From the NCBI GenBank assembly GCA_001044195.1, contig LFCU01000092.1, forward strand, positions 1-35,087: a stretch of 35,087 nt of DNA. Direction: 5' to 3'. The notes under the pieces were generated by a model that saw nothing but the letters and a program-made list of their open reading frames with translations, was not told the DNA's origin and did no database searches. Numbering within the stretch: position 1 is the stretch's first letter; the number at the start of each line of letters is the position of its first letter. A program made the position numbers and the translations under genes. Of this stretch, positions 1 to 7,749 are shown one piece after another. This DNA comes from Candidatus Achromatium palustre. GTDB lineage: Bacteria; Pseudomonadota; Gammaproteobacteria; Chromatiales; Chromatiaceae.

Positions 1-57
1 CTATACATTAACAATAGCCTTATGTTTGTTAATCTGGTAGAGGGTTTCGGATAATAT

Positions 58-83
58 CTATAGATATAGATATAGATATAGAA
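58..83. repeat. TATAGA microsatellite
   Basis: About four tandem copies of the hexamer tatagatatagatatagata lie between the 3' end of epmB and the window edge. Similar TATCTA/TATAGA runs recur elsewhere in the window (upstream of efp and inside the gene at 13384-14238). Directly before it, positions 43-60 match one end of the miniature element at 26795-26896. Confidence 0.8.
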
Positions 84-104
84 TTTGAAGTTTTATTGTC
101 TTTA

Positions 105-1097
105 CTATACAATAACCATTTTAGCTGAATATCCTGGAATTTCTCTAGCCAATCTAGGAACTAGATACCCTGATATATGCAGACGTAAAGTTTGTAGCAA
201 GTTAATGGCATAAGCTTCAGCAACTTCAAAATGAGCAGACCCCTCAACCCTATCTAATAGATGAATATAATAAGGAATCACTCCTGCTGCAACTAAACCT
301 TCACTTAATTGGATTAATGTTGCCAAATTATCATTTACCCCTTTCAATAGTACAGATTGATTTAATATTACTGAAATTTGACGTAATCTTTGCAATGCTG
401 TTATTACATCCGTACTTAATTCTTGAGGATGATTAACCTGTACTACTATTATAGGAACAAGGCGTGTTTGGGCTAATATATCTAATAGAGCTTGAGTAAT
501 GCGCTGTGGAATCAAAATCGGAAAACGAGTATGAATTCGTAAACGTTTAATATGGGATATTTGATCTAGATTAGTAATTAGTTGCAACAGGCTGGTATCA
601 TCTAAACTTAGAGGGTCGCCGCCGCTTAAGATTACTTCTTGAAGTGCCGTTGCAGTATCTAAATATTTTAAAATCTTTGGCCAATTCTGAAGGGCTTGGT
701 AAGCAAAGGTACGTCTAAAACAATACCGACAATGTACAGCACAAGCAGGGCTTGTTATTAATAGTGTACGACTAGGATATTTATTTAGTAAGCCTGGTAA
801 TAAGGTAGCAGCCTGATCCCCTACTGGATCTGCATTAAAATTTGGTACTGACTCCAATTCCCTAGGATGGGGTAAGACTTGACGTAATAAGGGATCAGAT
901 ATGTTTCCATGTTCCATTAGCTTTATAAAGCATTTAGGCACTTTAAGAGAAAATTTTTGAGTGGCTTGTTTGGCACCTGCCAATAAATCTTTTGGCAAAG
1001 CCAATAATTCCCATAATTGTCTTGGATCAGTTACAGATGCTGCTAATTCCTGTTGCCAACTTAAGGGCTGCAAATTAGTACTGTTTTTTGTTATCAT
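105..1097 (-). CDS. epmB: EF-P beta-lysylation protein EpmB (lysine 2,3-aminomutase-like radical SAM enzyme)
   Basis: 330 residues. A radical-SAM cluster motif is visible as C119-x3-C123-x2-C126 within ACAVHCRYCFRR, followed by the lysine-aminomutase type segment ILSGGDPL. In this family the enzyme isomerises (S)-alpha-lysine to (R)-beta-lysine, which EpmA then attaches to a conserved lysine of elongation factor P. The length is that of EpmB rather than the longer clostridial lysine 2,3-aminomutases, which carry extra PLP and zinc-binding sequence. The gene is divergent from efp across 69 bp, the classical arrangement, and this supports the assignment more than similarity alone. EpmA is not in the window. 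The ATG at 1097 fits the family N-terminus. Confidence 0.93.
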   Translation of the reverse strand: MITKNSTNLQPLSWQQELAASVTDPRQLWELLALPKDLLAGAKQATQKFSLKVPKCFIKLMEHGNISDPLLRQVLPHPRELESVPNFNADPVGDQAATLLPGLLNKYPSRTLLITSPACAVHCRYCFRRTFAYQALQNWPKILKYLDTATALQEVILSGGDPLSLDDTSLLQLITNLDQISHIKRLRIHTRFPILIPQRITQALLDILAQTRLVPIIVVQVNHPQELSTDVITALQRLRQISVILNQSVLLKGVNDNLATLIQLSEGLVAAGVIPYYIHLLDRVEGSAHFEVAEAYAINLLQTLRLHISGYLVPRLAREIPGYSAKMVIV

Positions 1098-1120
1098 AAA
1101 CCCTATTTACCTTGCAGATT

Positions 1121-1161
1121 TATAGATAAAATAATTTATAGATAAAAAATATATAGATAAA
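1121..1161. repeat. Three tandem tatagataaa repeats in the epmB-efp divergent promoter region
   Basis: The decamer tatagataaa starts at 1121, 1137 and 1152, a 15-16 bp period, filling most of the 69-bp spacer up to the efp start codon at 1167. No clear Shine-Dalgarno sequence precedes efp. The repeats may simply be simple-sequence expansion, or they may provide overlapping -10-like elements. Confidence 0.65.
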
Positions 1162-1166
1162 ATAAT

Positions 1167-1739
1167 ATGGCTAATTATAGTACCAATGAATTTAAAGGTG
1201 GCTTAAAAATCATATTGGACAATGATCCCTATACCATCGTCGAAAATGAATTTGTAAAACCTGGTAAAGGCCAGGCCTTTAATCGAGTAAAAATTCGTAA
1301 TCTTAAAACCGGACGGGTTGTAGAACGGACTTTTAAATCTGGAGATACCGTAGAAGCTGCTGATGTAGTTGATACTCAGATGCAATATCTATATTCTGAT
1401 GGTAGCTATTGGTACTTTATGCATCCTGAAACTTATGAGCAATTTCAAGCTGATAGCACAGTAGTTGGGGAGGCTGCAAAATGGATTCGTGATCAAGATA
1501 TATGTACCATTACTCTATGGAATAATGCTCCCTTAATTGTGGAACCACCAAACTTTGTGATTCTCAAGATTACAGAAACTGATCCAGGAATACGCGGTGA
1601 TACGTCAGGTGGTGGTGGAAAACCCGCAACTCTAGAAACTGGAGCAATAGTTCGGGTACCATTGTTTGTGCAAACCGGCGAAATCATCAAAGTAGATACT
1701 CGTACTGGTGAATATGTCTCTCGAGCTAAAGAAGAATAA
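1167..1739 (+). CDS. efp: Elongation factor P
   Basis: 190 residues, the normal length for EF-P. The N-terminal KOW-like domain carries KPGKGQAF with Lys34 at the tip; this is the lysine that EpmA/EpmB/EpmC beta-lysylate in gammaproteobacteria. Two OB-fold domains follow, and the C-terminus has the expected [22 protein letters not shown] segment region. EF-P binds the ribosome between the P and E sites and relieves stalling at consecutive prolines. The presence of Lys34 (not Arg, as in EarP-dependent EF-P) agrees with the neighbouring epmB and thus with lysine modification. The ATG at 1167 gives the standard N-terminus [12 protein letters not shown]. Confidence 0.97.
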   Translation: MANYSTNEFKGGLKIILDNDPYTIVENEFVKPGKGQAFNRVKIRNLKTGRVVERTFKSGDTVEAADVVDTQMQYLYSDGSYWYFMHPETYEQFQADSTVVGEAAKWIRDQDICTITLWNNAPLIVEPPNFVILKITETDPGIRGDTSGGGGKPATLETGAIVRVPLFVQTGEIIKVDTRTGEYVSRAKEE

Positions 1740-1768
1740 TATCTCTTGATGCTCAAAAGCACGTAGAA

Positions 1769-1847
1769 CGTAGGGCGGTAGAATCCCGCCGTAGGACGGC
1801 GAATTCCGCCTTTTCACGTAGATGCGATTAGCGCAGCTTAATCGCAC
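1769..1847. repeat. REP-like palindromes downstream of efp
   Basis: Two adjoining palindromes: ggcgg(tagaat)cccgcc at 1774-1790 followed by a related half at 1791-1810 ending in a T-run (possible efp terminator), and a 26-bp palindrome at 1822-1847 with arms tgcgatta/taatcgca around the loop gcgcagct. The second is nearly identical to the one at 3748-3773, so the restriction-modification genes lie between two copies. Confidence 0.75.
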
Positions 1848-1901
1848 ATTTTTAATCACATTGACCAACGATTATGTGTCCCTGCTTATGGGATGCGATT
1901 G

Positions 1902-1930
1902 TTGGGTTGACGATGAGGCTGTCAACCCAA
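1902..1930. repeat. 10-bp-stem hairpin repeat
   Basis: A perfect inverted repeat, ttgggttgac (1902-1911) and gtcaacccaa (1921-1930), separated by 9 nt. The right half with its flanks (gaggctgtcaacccaa) recurs near 29217-29232. It sits downstream of both efp and the restriction gene and could act as a bidirectional terminator or a REP. Confidence 0.7.
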
Positions 1931-1969
1931 CCTACAGATGGTAAGCAATGCGTACCCTACAAATTGCCA

Positions 1970-2707
1970 TTACAATACCGTTATCCAAGATTTATCAAAT
2001 TTAATAGCTTGCAAAACCTCATCTTTATTGATTAATGGTGGTTCTCTAATTTTGATAACGAGGCGTTCTTTAGGTACACTCTCTATAATTGTGAATTGGG
2101 AACCATGAGGCTGCCATGTAAAAATATGTTGATTTGTTGATTTATTAAAACCTTCAAGATTATTACGTTTATTCCATTGCCACCAAAATTGATCGACAGG
2201 ATATATGATGGTATCAAACTCGAAGACTGCAAGTTCAAGCAAGTCGTATGATTTTATTAAAACAATAGTTCTGACATGACGATATATTTTTCTGATTCCA
2301 GTAACTCGTTCATTCCAAATCTCTAAAACTTGTTTTCCTAAATGATCTGGATCAACTTCACTTACTTTTTTTTCACCAAAGGAATATACAGGAGAATTAC
2401 GTCCTGAAATAAGGCGTATTTTTGTAACAGAGGAAGGCTTGCAATTTTTTACTGTTTTTGCTCCCCAAGCTGTTTGCTCTAAAACAATATCATCAAGTCC
2501 GACATTAGAGGGTTTCCAATTCGCACCAATTAAGCGAGCAAAAATCTCTTCCCAGTCAGAACCTTCCAATCGTGCTTTTTTACCTCTAGAGGTAATTAGA
2601 TAGACAACTTCCTTACCTAAATCAACTGCAAAATTTTTAGGGAATTTGTTAAGTGAATAAGGAGGGTTGTATTTTTCTACTGTGCGTAGTTTCGGAGATT
2701 TGTCCAT
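1970..2707 (-). CDS. Probable type II restriction endonuclease (partner of the adjacent C5-methyltransferase)
   Basis: 245 residues, no confident family match from memory. Its position makes it the likely cognate nuclease: it begins inside the 3' end of a DNA cytosine methyltransferase gene (59-nt overlap), a compact arrangement typical of type II systems. Residues 72-84 read DDIVLEQTAWGAK; an Asp pair followed about 12 residues later by a Lys two positions after a small residue resembles a PD-(D/E)XK active site in which the usual acidic residue is replaced. E53/E54 could supply another metal ligand. This reading of the active site is inference. The gene has the same AT-rich character as its neighbours. 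Alternative: an unrelated DNA-binding or Vsr-like accessory protein, though no Vsr motif is seen. Confidence 0.6.
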   Translation of the reverse strand: MDKSPKLRTVEKYNPPYSLNKFPKNFAVDLGKEVVYLITSRGKKARLEGSDWEEIFARLIGANWKPSNVGLDDIVLEQTAWGAKTVKNCKPSSVTKIRLISGRNSPVYSFGEKKVSEVDPDHLGKQVLEIWNERVTGIRKIYRHVRTIVLIKSYDLLELAVFEFDTIIYPVDQFWWQWNKRNNLEGFNKSTNQHIFTWQPHGSQFTIIESVPKERLVIKIREPPLINKDEVLQAIKFDKSWITVL

Positions 2708-3728
2708 ATTCTGGCTCTATTTCAAATAATTTTAACTGTCGGTCCATTACCAGTTTATCACTTTTCGGTTTTGGGACTGTAGAAACTAAAAAATATGCTT
2801 TTAGCATATTTTTTATAACCGATCTAGCGACAGGAACAGGTAGACTGTTACCCACCTGTTTTCTTGTTTGAGAGTAACTACAAACTATTTTAAATTCATT
2901 AGGAAATCCCTGTAATTGTAACATTTCCTTTGCGGTTAATCTACGCTCTCCATTTACTAAAAGGTAATTGTAAGAGGCACCAGCTCTTAAAGCACAGGAA
3001 AAAGGATAAGCACTTATGTTTCCAGCTTTATTTTCATGCCATATTGTAAGCTCTTTGGTTGGTCTTAATTTGCTTAATCTTTTCTTTCTAATATATTCTG
3101 AAGCATAGTATTCTTGAGAAACATTTTTTTCTAAAATTGTACTTAATGGCTGCATAGGAATTTTCTCTGATGGCCATTGAAAATAACAAGAATTTAGGAA
3201 GCCTACAATAAAAACACGTTCTCTTTTTTGTGGCAAGCCGAAATCCAAGGCATTTAATACTTTATATGTTGCATGGTAACCTAAATATTGTAAAGTTTCC
3301 AGGATCTTAGTTAAGGTTCTTCCTCTGTTATGGCCAACAAGTAGTTTTACATTTTCAAGAACAAAAGCTGATGGCTTTTTTTCTGCGAGTATTCTTGCAA
3401 TATCAAAAAACAATGTCCCTCTAGTGTCTTCAAAACCTTTCATGTTGCCTATTATGCTGAAAGGTTGACACGGAAATCCAGCTAAAAGAAAATCGTGATC
3501 TGGTATTTTTGTTGCTGATATTTGTGTAATATCACTATATGGTATATTACCAAAATTTTCTTTGTAGGCTTTTTGGCATTCTTTATCTATTTCACAACTG
3601 AATACACACTCACCATTGATATCAAGTTCAGTAGCTGCTTGTTGTATGGCATAGCGAAATCCACCTATTCCAGCAAAAAGGTCGATAAACTTTATAGTGT
3701 ACTTATTTTTTGTTTGAGATTTATTCAT
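2649..3728 (-). CDS. DNA (cytosine-5-)-methyltransferase
   Basis: 359 residues with the C5-methyltransferase motifs in order: motif I FIDLFAGIGGF (14-24, SAM binding), motif IV GFPCQPFS with catalytic Cys87, motif VI ENV (125-127), motif VIII QKRERVFIVG (about 167-176), motif IX around RRLTAKEMLQLQGFP, and motif X QVGNSLPVPVA. The target-recognition region between VIII and IX is short, typical of a single-specificity type II enzyme. It would methylate the recognition site and protect it from the overlapping putative endonuclease (start codon at 2707, stop of this gene at 2649). The specificity cannot be read from sequence. A free-standing Dcm-like orphan is less likely given the overlap. Confidence 0.93.
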   Translation of the reverse strand: MNKSQTKNKYTIKFIDLFAGIGGFRYAIQQAATELDINGECVFSCEIDKECQKAYKENFGNIPYSDITQISATKIPDHDFLLAGFPCQPFSIIGNMKGFEDTRGTLFFDIARILAEKKPSAFVLENVKLLVGHNRGRTLTKILETLQYLGYHATYKVLNALDFGLPQKRERVFIVGFLNSCYFQWPSEKIPMQPLSTILEKNVSQEYYASEYIRKKRLSKLRPTKELTIWHENKAGNISAYPFSCALRAGASYNYLLVNGERRLTAKEMLQLQGFPNEFKIVCSYSQTRKQVGNSLPVPVARSVIKNMLKAYFLVSTVPKPKSDKLVMDRQLKLFEIEPEYGQISETTHSRKIQPSLFT

Positions 3729-3747
3729 ATATTAAATGTAACCGTAG

Positions 3748-3773
3748 GTGCGATTAGCGCAGCGTAATCGCAC
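3748..3773. repeat. 26-bp palindrome, second copy flanking the R-M genes
   Basis: Perfect arms gtgcgatta (3748-3756) and taatcgcac (3765-3773) enclose the 8-nt loop gcgcagcg. It differs from the copy at 1822-1847 at two positions and lies 20 bp upstream of the methyltransferase start. Confidence 0.85.
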
Positions 3774-3777
3774 TAAG

Positions 3778-3855
3778 TCTACAAGTTGTGGGAACGTATA
3801 AATTATAGGACGCAGAACGTCCAGGATGCGTTCCCACGCGGAGAGTGGGAACGAT
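3778..3855. repeat. Dispersed ~78-bp repeat ending in a ttcccac/gtgggaa hairpin
   Basis: Begins tctacaagttgtg, contains gacgcag-acgtcca (a small gacg/cgtc palindrome) and ends with the hairpin ttcccac(gcggaga)gtgggaa. A diverged copy with the same start and order of modules lies at 10247-10325. Hairpins of the same gttccca/tgggaac type occur at 7162-7184, 10569-10589 and 20887-20910. Confidence 0.75.
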
Positions 3856-3856
3856 T

Positions 3857-3909
3857 AAAAAACTGGATAGTCCAGCTTACCACCTATCACTTGGCTTATC
3901 CAGTTTTTT
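3857..3909. terminator. Possible bidirectional rho-independent terminator or half of a dispersed repeat
   Basis: aaaaaactggata (3857-3869) and tatccagtttttt (3897-3909) form a 13-bp stem with A-run and T-run ends. It could end transcription of trxC coming from the right. The motif ccagttttttgattt and its complement also appear at 15981-16100 and near 26771-26793, so the structure belongs to a mobile repeat family. Confidence 0.5.
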
Positions 3910-3923
3910 GATTTGATAAATTC

Positions 3924-4065
3924 GTAGGGCGGGAGAGCGAAGCGATCCCGCCTTCTATATAAATTTAATACTTTGAAATAATGTCTAAATTGGGTAGAAA
4001 ATAGCAATGTAAAAAATTGTGATATTTATCAAAAAAGGCGGGATCGCTTCGCTCTCCCGCCCTAC
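3924..4065. repeat. REPIN: two perfect inverted 29-bp palindromic repeats
   Basis: A 29-bp REP-like sequence at 3924-3952 (arms ggcggga/tcccgcc, loop containing gcgaagcg) recurs as an exact reverse complement at 4037-4065, 84 bp apart. Paired inverted REPs of this kind are the REPIN/BIME arrangement mobilised by RAYT transposases in other bacteria; no RAYT gene is in the window. They fill the gap between the methyltransferase and trxC. Confidence 0.85.
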
Positions 4066-4110
4066 AGCTACCGATCCTACATGAAACTGATAGCTGGTAA
4101 GATAGTCCAG

Positions 4111-4587
4111 TTATATAAAATCGTTTATTGGAATGCTACCTACTTTTAAATCATGAGTACGAATCCAAGCTATTAGATCTTGCATTCCCCTGGCTCCAGA
4201 AATTCTGGCTTGTTCTTGTCCATGTTGAAATAAAACTAAAGTGGGTATGCCACGAATATTAAATTGCGCAGCCAATTGTTGCTCGGTTTCAGTATTGATT
4301 TTCACAAGGCGCATCATCGGTTCCAAATGCGATGCAGCTTCTGCGAATTCTGGAGCCATCATACGACATGGCCCACACCAGAATGCCCAAAAATCTACTA
4401 ATATAGGCAAATCATTATGGCGAAGTTGTCGAATAAATTGGGGAGTATTTAGTTCTATAGGCTGGCCTTCAAATAATGCTTGATGACATTTGCCACAATC
4501 TGCTTGAATATTTGGTGTTATTACTGTTGCTGGTATTTGATTGTGAGTATTACAATGTTGACATACGAGATGAATTTGTTCTTCCAT
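4111..4587 (-). CDS. trxC: Thioredoxin 2 (TrxC) with N-terminal zinc finger
   Basis: 158 residues, slightly longer than the usual ~140. The N-terminus has two CxxC pairs, C9-x2-C12 and C31-x2-C34, the zinc-binding domain that distinguishes TrxC from TrxA. The thioredoxin fold follows with VDFWAFWCGPCRMMAP, giving the redox pair C71/C74, and the cis-proline region GIPTLVLF. In the usual TrxC active-site segment the residue before WCGPC is Ala or Glu; here it is Phe. The protein is a cytosolic disulfide reductase linked to oxidative-stress defence. The C-terminal ~15 residues extend beyond the fold. Monocistronic, with a REPIN downstream. Confidence 0.92.
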   Translation of the reverse strand: MEEQIHLVCQHCNTHNQIPATVITPNIQADCGKCHQALFEGQPIELNTPQFIRQLRHNDLPILVDFWAFWCGPCRMMAPEFAEAASHLEPMMRLVKINTETEQQLAAQFNIRGIPTLVLFQHGQEQARISGARGMQDLIAWIRTHDLKVGSIPINDFI

Positions 4588-4687
4588 AGTTTATAGTTGT
4601 TTCTTCATAATATTGCATAATTAAGCGGATATTTAACTTAAAATAATACTAGCCTCTTAATTTGCTAGTTATAACAGAAATGATTAG

Positions 4688-5179
4688 TTATTTATGCGCA
4701 GCAGTCTTTGAATTGGAAGCTGGTGGATCTTCTAAACGAATCGTCTTCCATATCGCAAGTGCCCAGCTACGTTCTTCATCATGGTCAGAATCAGGAGCAC
4801 ATACTATTGTACACTGCGCAAATTTTTGTAGTGCCTCAGAAATTGATAGGGCAAATAATACATATTCATGTCCTCCAAAATCTGAATATCTCTCAGCCCA
4901 ACTTGCTGTACCGATTAAACCAAATTTATTGTGACGAAATGCTTCACCCTCAAGCCCTGGTGGTGGAAAGTGGTTGAGGAGCATTTTAGCTTTAATGGGA
5001 GCACCTTTTCTAGCCTGAACTTTATGTGAAGATAAGGATACATTGCGGGTTTTATTGGTTAGATGTAATATTTTTCCAGATTCAAGGATTTTGGATTTGA
5101 AATCACGTTCTACAATAATTGACCATCCAGAATGATAATATTTAGTTAATTCTAGTCTTAGTAGTTCTTCAGATTGCAT
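4688..5179 (-). CDS. Hypothetical protein, 163 aa
   Basis: I do not recognise the family. The protein is soluble, of mixed charge, with no signal peptide, no membrane segment and no known motif; a segment FPPPGLEGEAF sits near the middle, and the C-terminal half has an acidic patch (PDSDHDEE). It lies between trxC and gmk on the same strand, but with about 100 bp on each side, so co-transcription is uncertain. The ATG at 5179 is preceded by ggaaag at a suitable distance (gattcc on the plus strand), which supports that start. Base composition matches the neighbours. Confidence 0.6.
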   Translation of the reverse strand: MQSEELLRLELTKYYHSGWSIIVERDFKSKILESGKILHLTNKTRNVSLSSHKVQARKGAPIKAKMLLNHFPPPGLEGEAFRHNKFGLIGTASWAERYSDFGGHEYVLFALSISEALQKFAQCTIVCAPDSDHDEERSWALAIWKTIRLEDPPASNSKTAAHK

Positions 5180-5210
5180 GGAATCTTTCCTAGTTATTTA
5201 GATCTTTTCT

Positions 5211-5251
5211 AGTATATTTATCCAGTTATATTTATCTAGTTATATTTATCT
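5211..5251. repeat. 14-bp tandem repeat between gmk and the 163-aa gene
   Basis: agttatatttatct occurs twice in tandem (5224-5237, 5238-5251), preceded by a slightly shorter diverged copy. Simple-sequence expansion of the same ttatct flavour as other microsatellites here. Confidence 0.7.
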
Positions 5252-5274
5252 AACTGTTTTTAATCATATAATTG

Positions 5275-5895
5275 CTAACTTAGCAATTCTCTAAGTAAGG
5301 ATGCAAGTCGAGGACCTTGACGTTTGATATGTAGCTCTTGAGCCATTACAATGGCGTATAATTCATTGACAGCCTGTTCAAAATGTTGATTGGCTATTAG
5401 ATAATCATACTCTGCATAATGAGATAAATCCTCTTGCGCATCCTGCATTCGTCGCTCTATAATCTCTAAATTATCCTGAGCGCGTTTAGTTAGCCGTTCT
5501 CGTAAAGTTTGCAATGATGGCGGCAAAATAAATATGCAAATAGCTTGTGGGAATCGTTTGCGTACTTGCTTCGCTCCTTGCCAATCAATTTCTAAAACTA
5601 AAGAATGGCCTTGTTTTAACATTGCATGTACTGCTAATTCACTGGTGCCATAGAAATGGTCAAACACTTGGGCATGTTCTAAAAATTCTCCATTACCCAC
5701 CATCTCTAAAAAGGTTTGTTTGTCTACAAAGTGATAATCCAATCCATTGTGCTCTCCAGGGCGTGGTAGTCTTGTAGTATGTGAAACTGCGATCTGCAAT
5801 GCGGGATAGCGTTCCCGTAAAGCACGTAAAAGGCTACTTTTGCCAGCACCGGAAGGTGCGGAAACCACAAATAAATTACCTACAAAAGTACTCAT
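5275..5895 (-). CDS. gmk: Guanylate kinase
   Basis: 206 residues, the normal length. P-loop APSGAGKSSL with Lys19 near the N-terminus; the GMP-binding region SHTTRLPRPGEHNGLDYHFV is present, as is the lid region with ERLTKRAQDN. It phosphorylates GMP to GDP with ATP, an essential step in guanine nucleotide synthesis. In many gammaproteobacteria gmk is followed by rpoZ and spoT; here the next gene downstream is on the same strand but unrelated, so that operon has been broken. The ATG at 5895 gives the standard MSTFVGNLFVVSAPSG start. Confidence 0.96.
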   Translation of the reverse strand: MSTFVGNLFVVSAPSGAGKSSLLRALRERYPALQIAVSHTTRLPRPGEHNGLDYHFVDKQTFLEMVGNGEFLEHAQVFDHFYGTSELAVHAMLKQGHSLVLEIDWQGAKQVRKRFPQAICIFILPPSLQTLRERLTKRAQDNLEIIERRMQDAQEDLSHYAEYDYLIANQHFEQAVNELYAIVMAQELHIKRQGPRLASLLRELLS

Positions 5896-5970
5896 AAAAA
5901 TGTATTGAGATGTCTATAATATAAAAATGTCTATATAAATATTATAATAGATGTAATAGGTTAAATCTAT

Positions 5971-6603
5971 TTATGGGTTAGTTGTACTATTAGGAGCGGT
6001 ATACTCAGCTTTTGGTGAAGTTTGTATGGTAAGCGGATTTACGTAGTCTGATGAACTTGGTTTATTAATATTATAATGAGCAATATTGAGCATTTCTGGT
6101 AAGGATAATATTAACAAAACAATAACTATAATAACTAATGTTAGAGTAACACCAACTATTAAATTTAAAAACCATTCTCTTTTATCCACATTAGCGGCAA
6201 TACTGTTGGCAATCTCTGGTAATTCCAATAGCCCTTTTAATTGTGGACCGTTGTAGACTAATAATCTACGACATTGATTTGCTCGCATCTTTAGGATTGC
6301 GTCTTGGCATGAGGCATCATCTGATATAGAAATTAAGCAACTAGAACAAACTTCGCCAATAGCTGTAGTAGCAGGATTCAGCCCTTGGGCTACTACTCGA
6401 GTTAGTAGATCCCGTTCGGTAAAGATTCCTGTGATTACACCTGCTGAAGTAGTTAAAATAGCTCCATAGCCATTTGTGACCATGAGTTGGGTTACTTCAG
6501 CAACTGAGGTACTTTCATCTACTGCCGTTGGAACTTTGCGCATAAATTTGGTGATAGAACACTGTTTATCAGCCATCATTATTCCACTTAATATTTGTTT
6601 CAT
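5971..6603 (-). CDS. CBS-domain pair protein with C-terminal membrane anchor
   Basis: 210 residues. Two CBS repeats: residues about 18-75 (VAEVTQLMVTNGYGAILTT ... GIFTERDLLTRVV, the typical CBS end) and 80-135 (second, more degenerate, ending in LKGLLEL). A hydrophobic helix at 145-168 follows, then a ~40-residue Ser/Pro/Thr-rich tail. CBS pairs bind adenine nucleotides and usually regulate an attached domain; here only a membrane anchor is attached, so it may sense energy charge at the inner membrane. No partner is evident. Methionines at 9 and 10 are alternative starts. The upstream 650 bp hold no gene, so it has its own promoter. Confidence 0.8.
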   Translation of the reverse strand: MKQILSGIMMADKQCSITKFMRKVPTAVDESTSVAEVTQLMVTNGYGAILTTSAGVITGIFTERDLLTRVVAQGLNPATTAIGEVCSSCLISISDDASCQDAILKMRANQCRRLLVYNGPQLKGLLELPEIANSIAANVDKREWFLNLIVGVTLTLVIIVIVLLILSLPEMLNIAHYNINKPSSSDYVNPLTIQTSPKAEYTAPNSTTNP

Positions 6604-7253
6604 AAAAAATCTCTTAAATAAAAACTAAATTTATTGATCTTAATGCTAATATGACAAAATAGAGATTTTAACTGCTATTTAAAAGTTGGACAAAGTTACC
6701 CATAATTGGACATTATGGGTAATAAACGCAAAATATAATTCAAAGTATTTGGCTTAAGAATAATCATCATGTATTGTACATTAAGTGGATAGGTTATCCA
6801 TAAGCGTGAAGGTTTCACGTACCATTATATTATTGTAACTTATTAGTTCGCAAAGTTATTTTGTCCAAGGATGATCAACAAAATACCTTTTACGGTAATT
6901 CCGGGTGCTTTTAAGTATGAATGCATAATGTTGTCAACAAAGGTTGACCGTTCGGTTGGGGCTGCTCAACCAGGACTCTAGTTACATACTGTAAATCAGT
7001 TATTAACAGAGAGCGAATTACCTAATTTTTGGATGTCCAACTTTGTCCAATTTTTTAGGAACAGTTAATTTAGCAATTTATAGTACAGAAGCAAGATGAT
7101 CAAGTAAAGCATTTACGCAGGTTAATTTGGTATCCTTCATTTTCCAGTTTACACTGTTATTGTTCCCATGCGGGGTGTGGGAACGAACTTTTGGGAACAA
7201 ATGCAACATGCCTATTAAAACCTGTAATTTAAATGTAAAGCGTAGAGAATTAA
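6604..7253. other. 650-bp gene-free region carrying a mobile element and a hairpin repeat
   Basis: No plausible coding sequence. It contains the 399-bp inverted-repeat element (6669-7067) and, at 7128-7190, a partial copy of the 26600-26699 element (tatccttcatttt-cagtttacac) with the hairpin gttccca(tgcggggtg)tgggaac at 7162-7184 directly upstream of trmO. Confidence 0.7.
6669..7067. mobile_element. 399-bp non-autonomous element with 29-bp terminal inverted repeats
   Basis: Left end 6669-6697 and the reverse complement of the right end 7039-7067 agree at 24 of 29 positions; the shared core is ttggacaaagtt and both ends start taactg. Both ends are flanked by attt (6665-6668 and 7068-7071), consistent with a 4-bp target duplication. 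Inside, just after the left end, tacccataa/ttatgggta (6697-6721) form a perfect 9-bp stem whose loop is again ttggaca. No transposase-like reading frame is present, so this is a MITE or a deletion derivative of an insertion sequence. The parent family was not identified. Confidence 0.72.
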
Positions 7254-7736
7254 ATGCCGAATATACTTGAAATAGGAAAGATTAAATCACCATTTAACGA
7301 TTTAAAAAATATGCCGATTCAGCCTATAGCAGCTAAAGACATTATCGCCAAATGTATTATAGATGAACAGTACATCGATGGTCTAAAAGATTTAGATGGA
7401 TTTAGTCATATTTATTTGATATATAAATTCCATAAAGCATCCAGGACAGAGCTTACAGTAGTACCATTTATGGATACTGAAATGCGAGGCGTTTTTGCAA
7501 CTCGATCACCGCTTAGGCCATCTCATATTGGAATTTCAATTGTAGAGTTGCTTTCAAAACATGGCAACATTTTAACTATTAGAGGTTGCGATATTTTAGA
7601 TGGTACTCCAATTATAGACATTAAACCCTATATCGCTAAGTTTGATCTACAAGAAAACACCACTTCAGGTTGGATGAAAGCTACTATAGACGAAATTAGC
7701 AATAAGTGTTCAGATGAAAGATTTATTGAGGATTAA
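7254..7736 (+). CDS. trmO: TrmO/TsaA-domain protein (tRNA t6A37 N6-methyltransferase family)
   Basis: 160 residues covering only the TrmO beta-barrel domain. Family signatures: GKIKSPF near the start, LDGFSHIYLIYKFH (SAM-proximal segment), RGVFATRSPLRPSHIG, and DILDGTPIIDIKPY. In E. coli TrmO methylates N6 of t6A37 in threonine tRNAs and has an extra C-terminal domain (~235 residues); short forms like this one occur widely and some are probably not tRNA enzymes, so the substrate is uncertain. The stop is 13 bp from the start of the NTAQ1-transferase fusion on the same strand, so the two are probably co-transcribed. Both would act on translation-related macromolecules using tRNA. Confidence 0.85.
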   Translation: MPNILEIGKIKSPFNDLKNMPIQPIAAKDIIAKCIIDEQYIDGLKDLDGFSHIYLIYKFHKASRTELTVVPFMDTEMRGVFATRSPLRPSHIGISIVELLSKHGNILTIRGCDILDGTPIIDIKPYIAKFDLQENTTSGWMKATIDEISNKCSDERFIED

Positions 7737-7749
7737 TTAGAATATAGAC

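Noticed and set aside
4662-4977. Two plus-strand frames opposite the 163-aa gene
   Set aside because: Antisense to a longer frame that has its own ribosome binding site; no recognisable domains.
6669-7067. Retron or other RNA-based defence element
   Set aside because: The interior can fold, but no reverse transcriptase or effector gene is adjacent; the inverted ends point to a transposon derivative.
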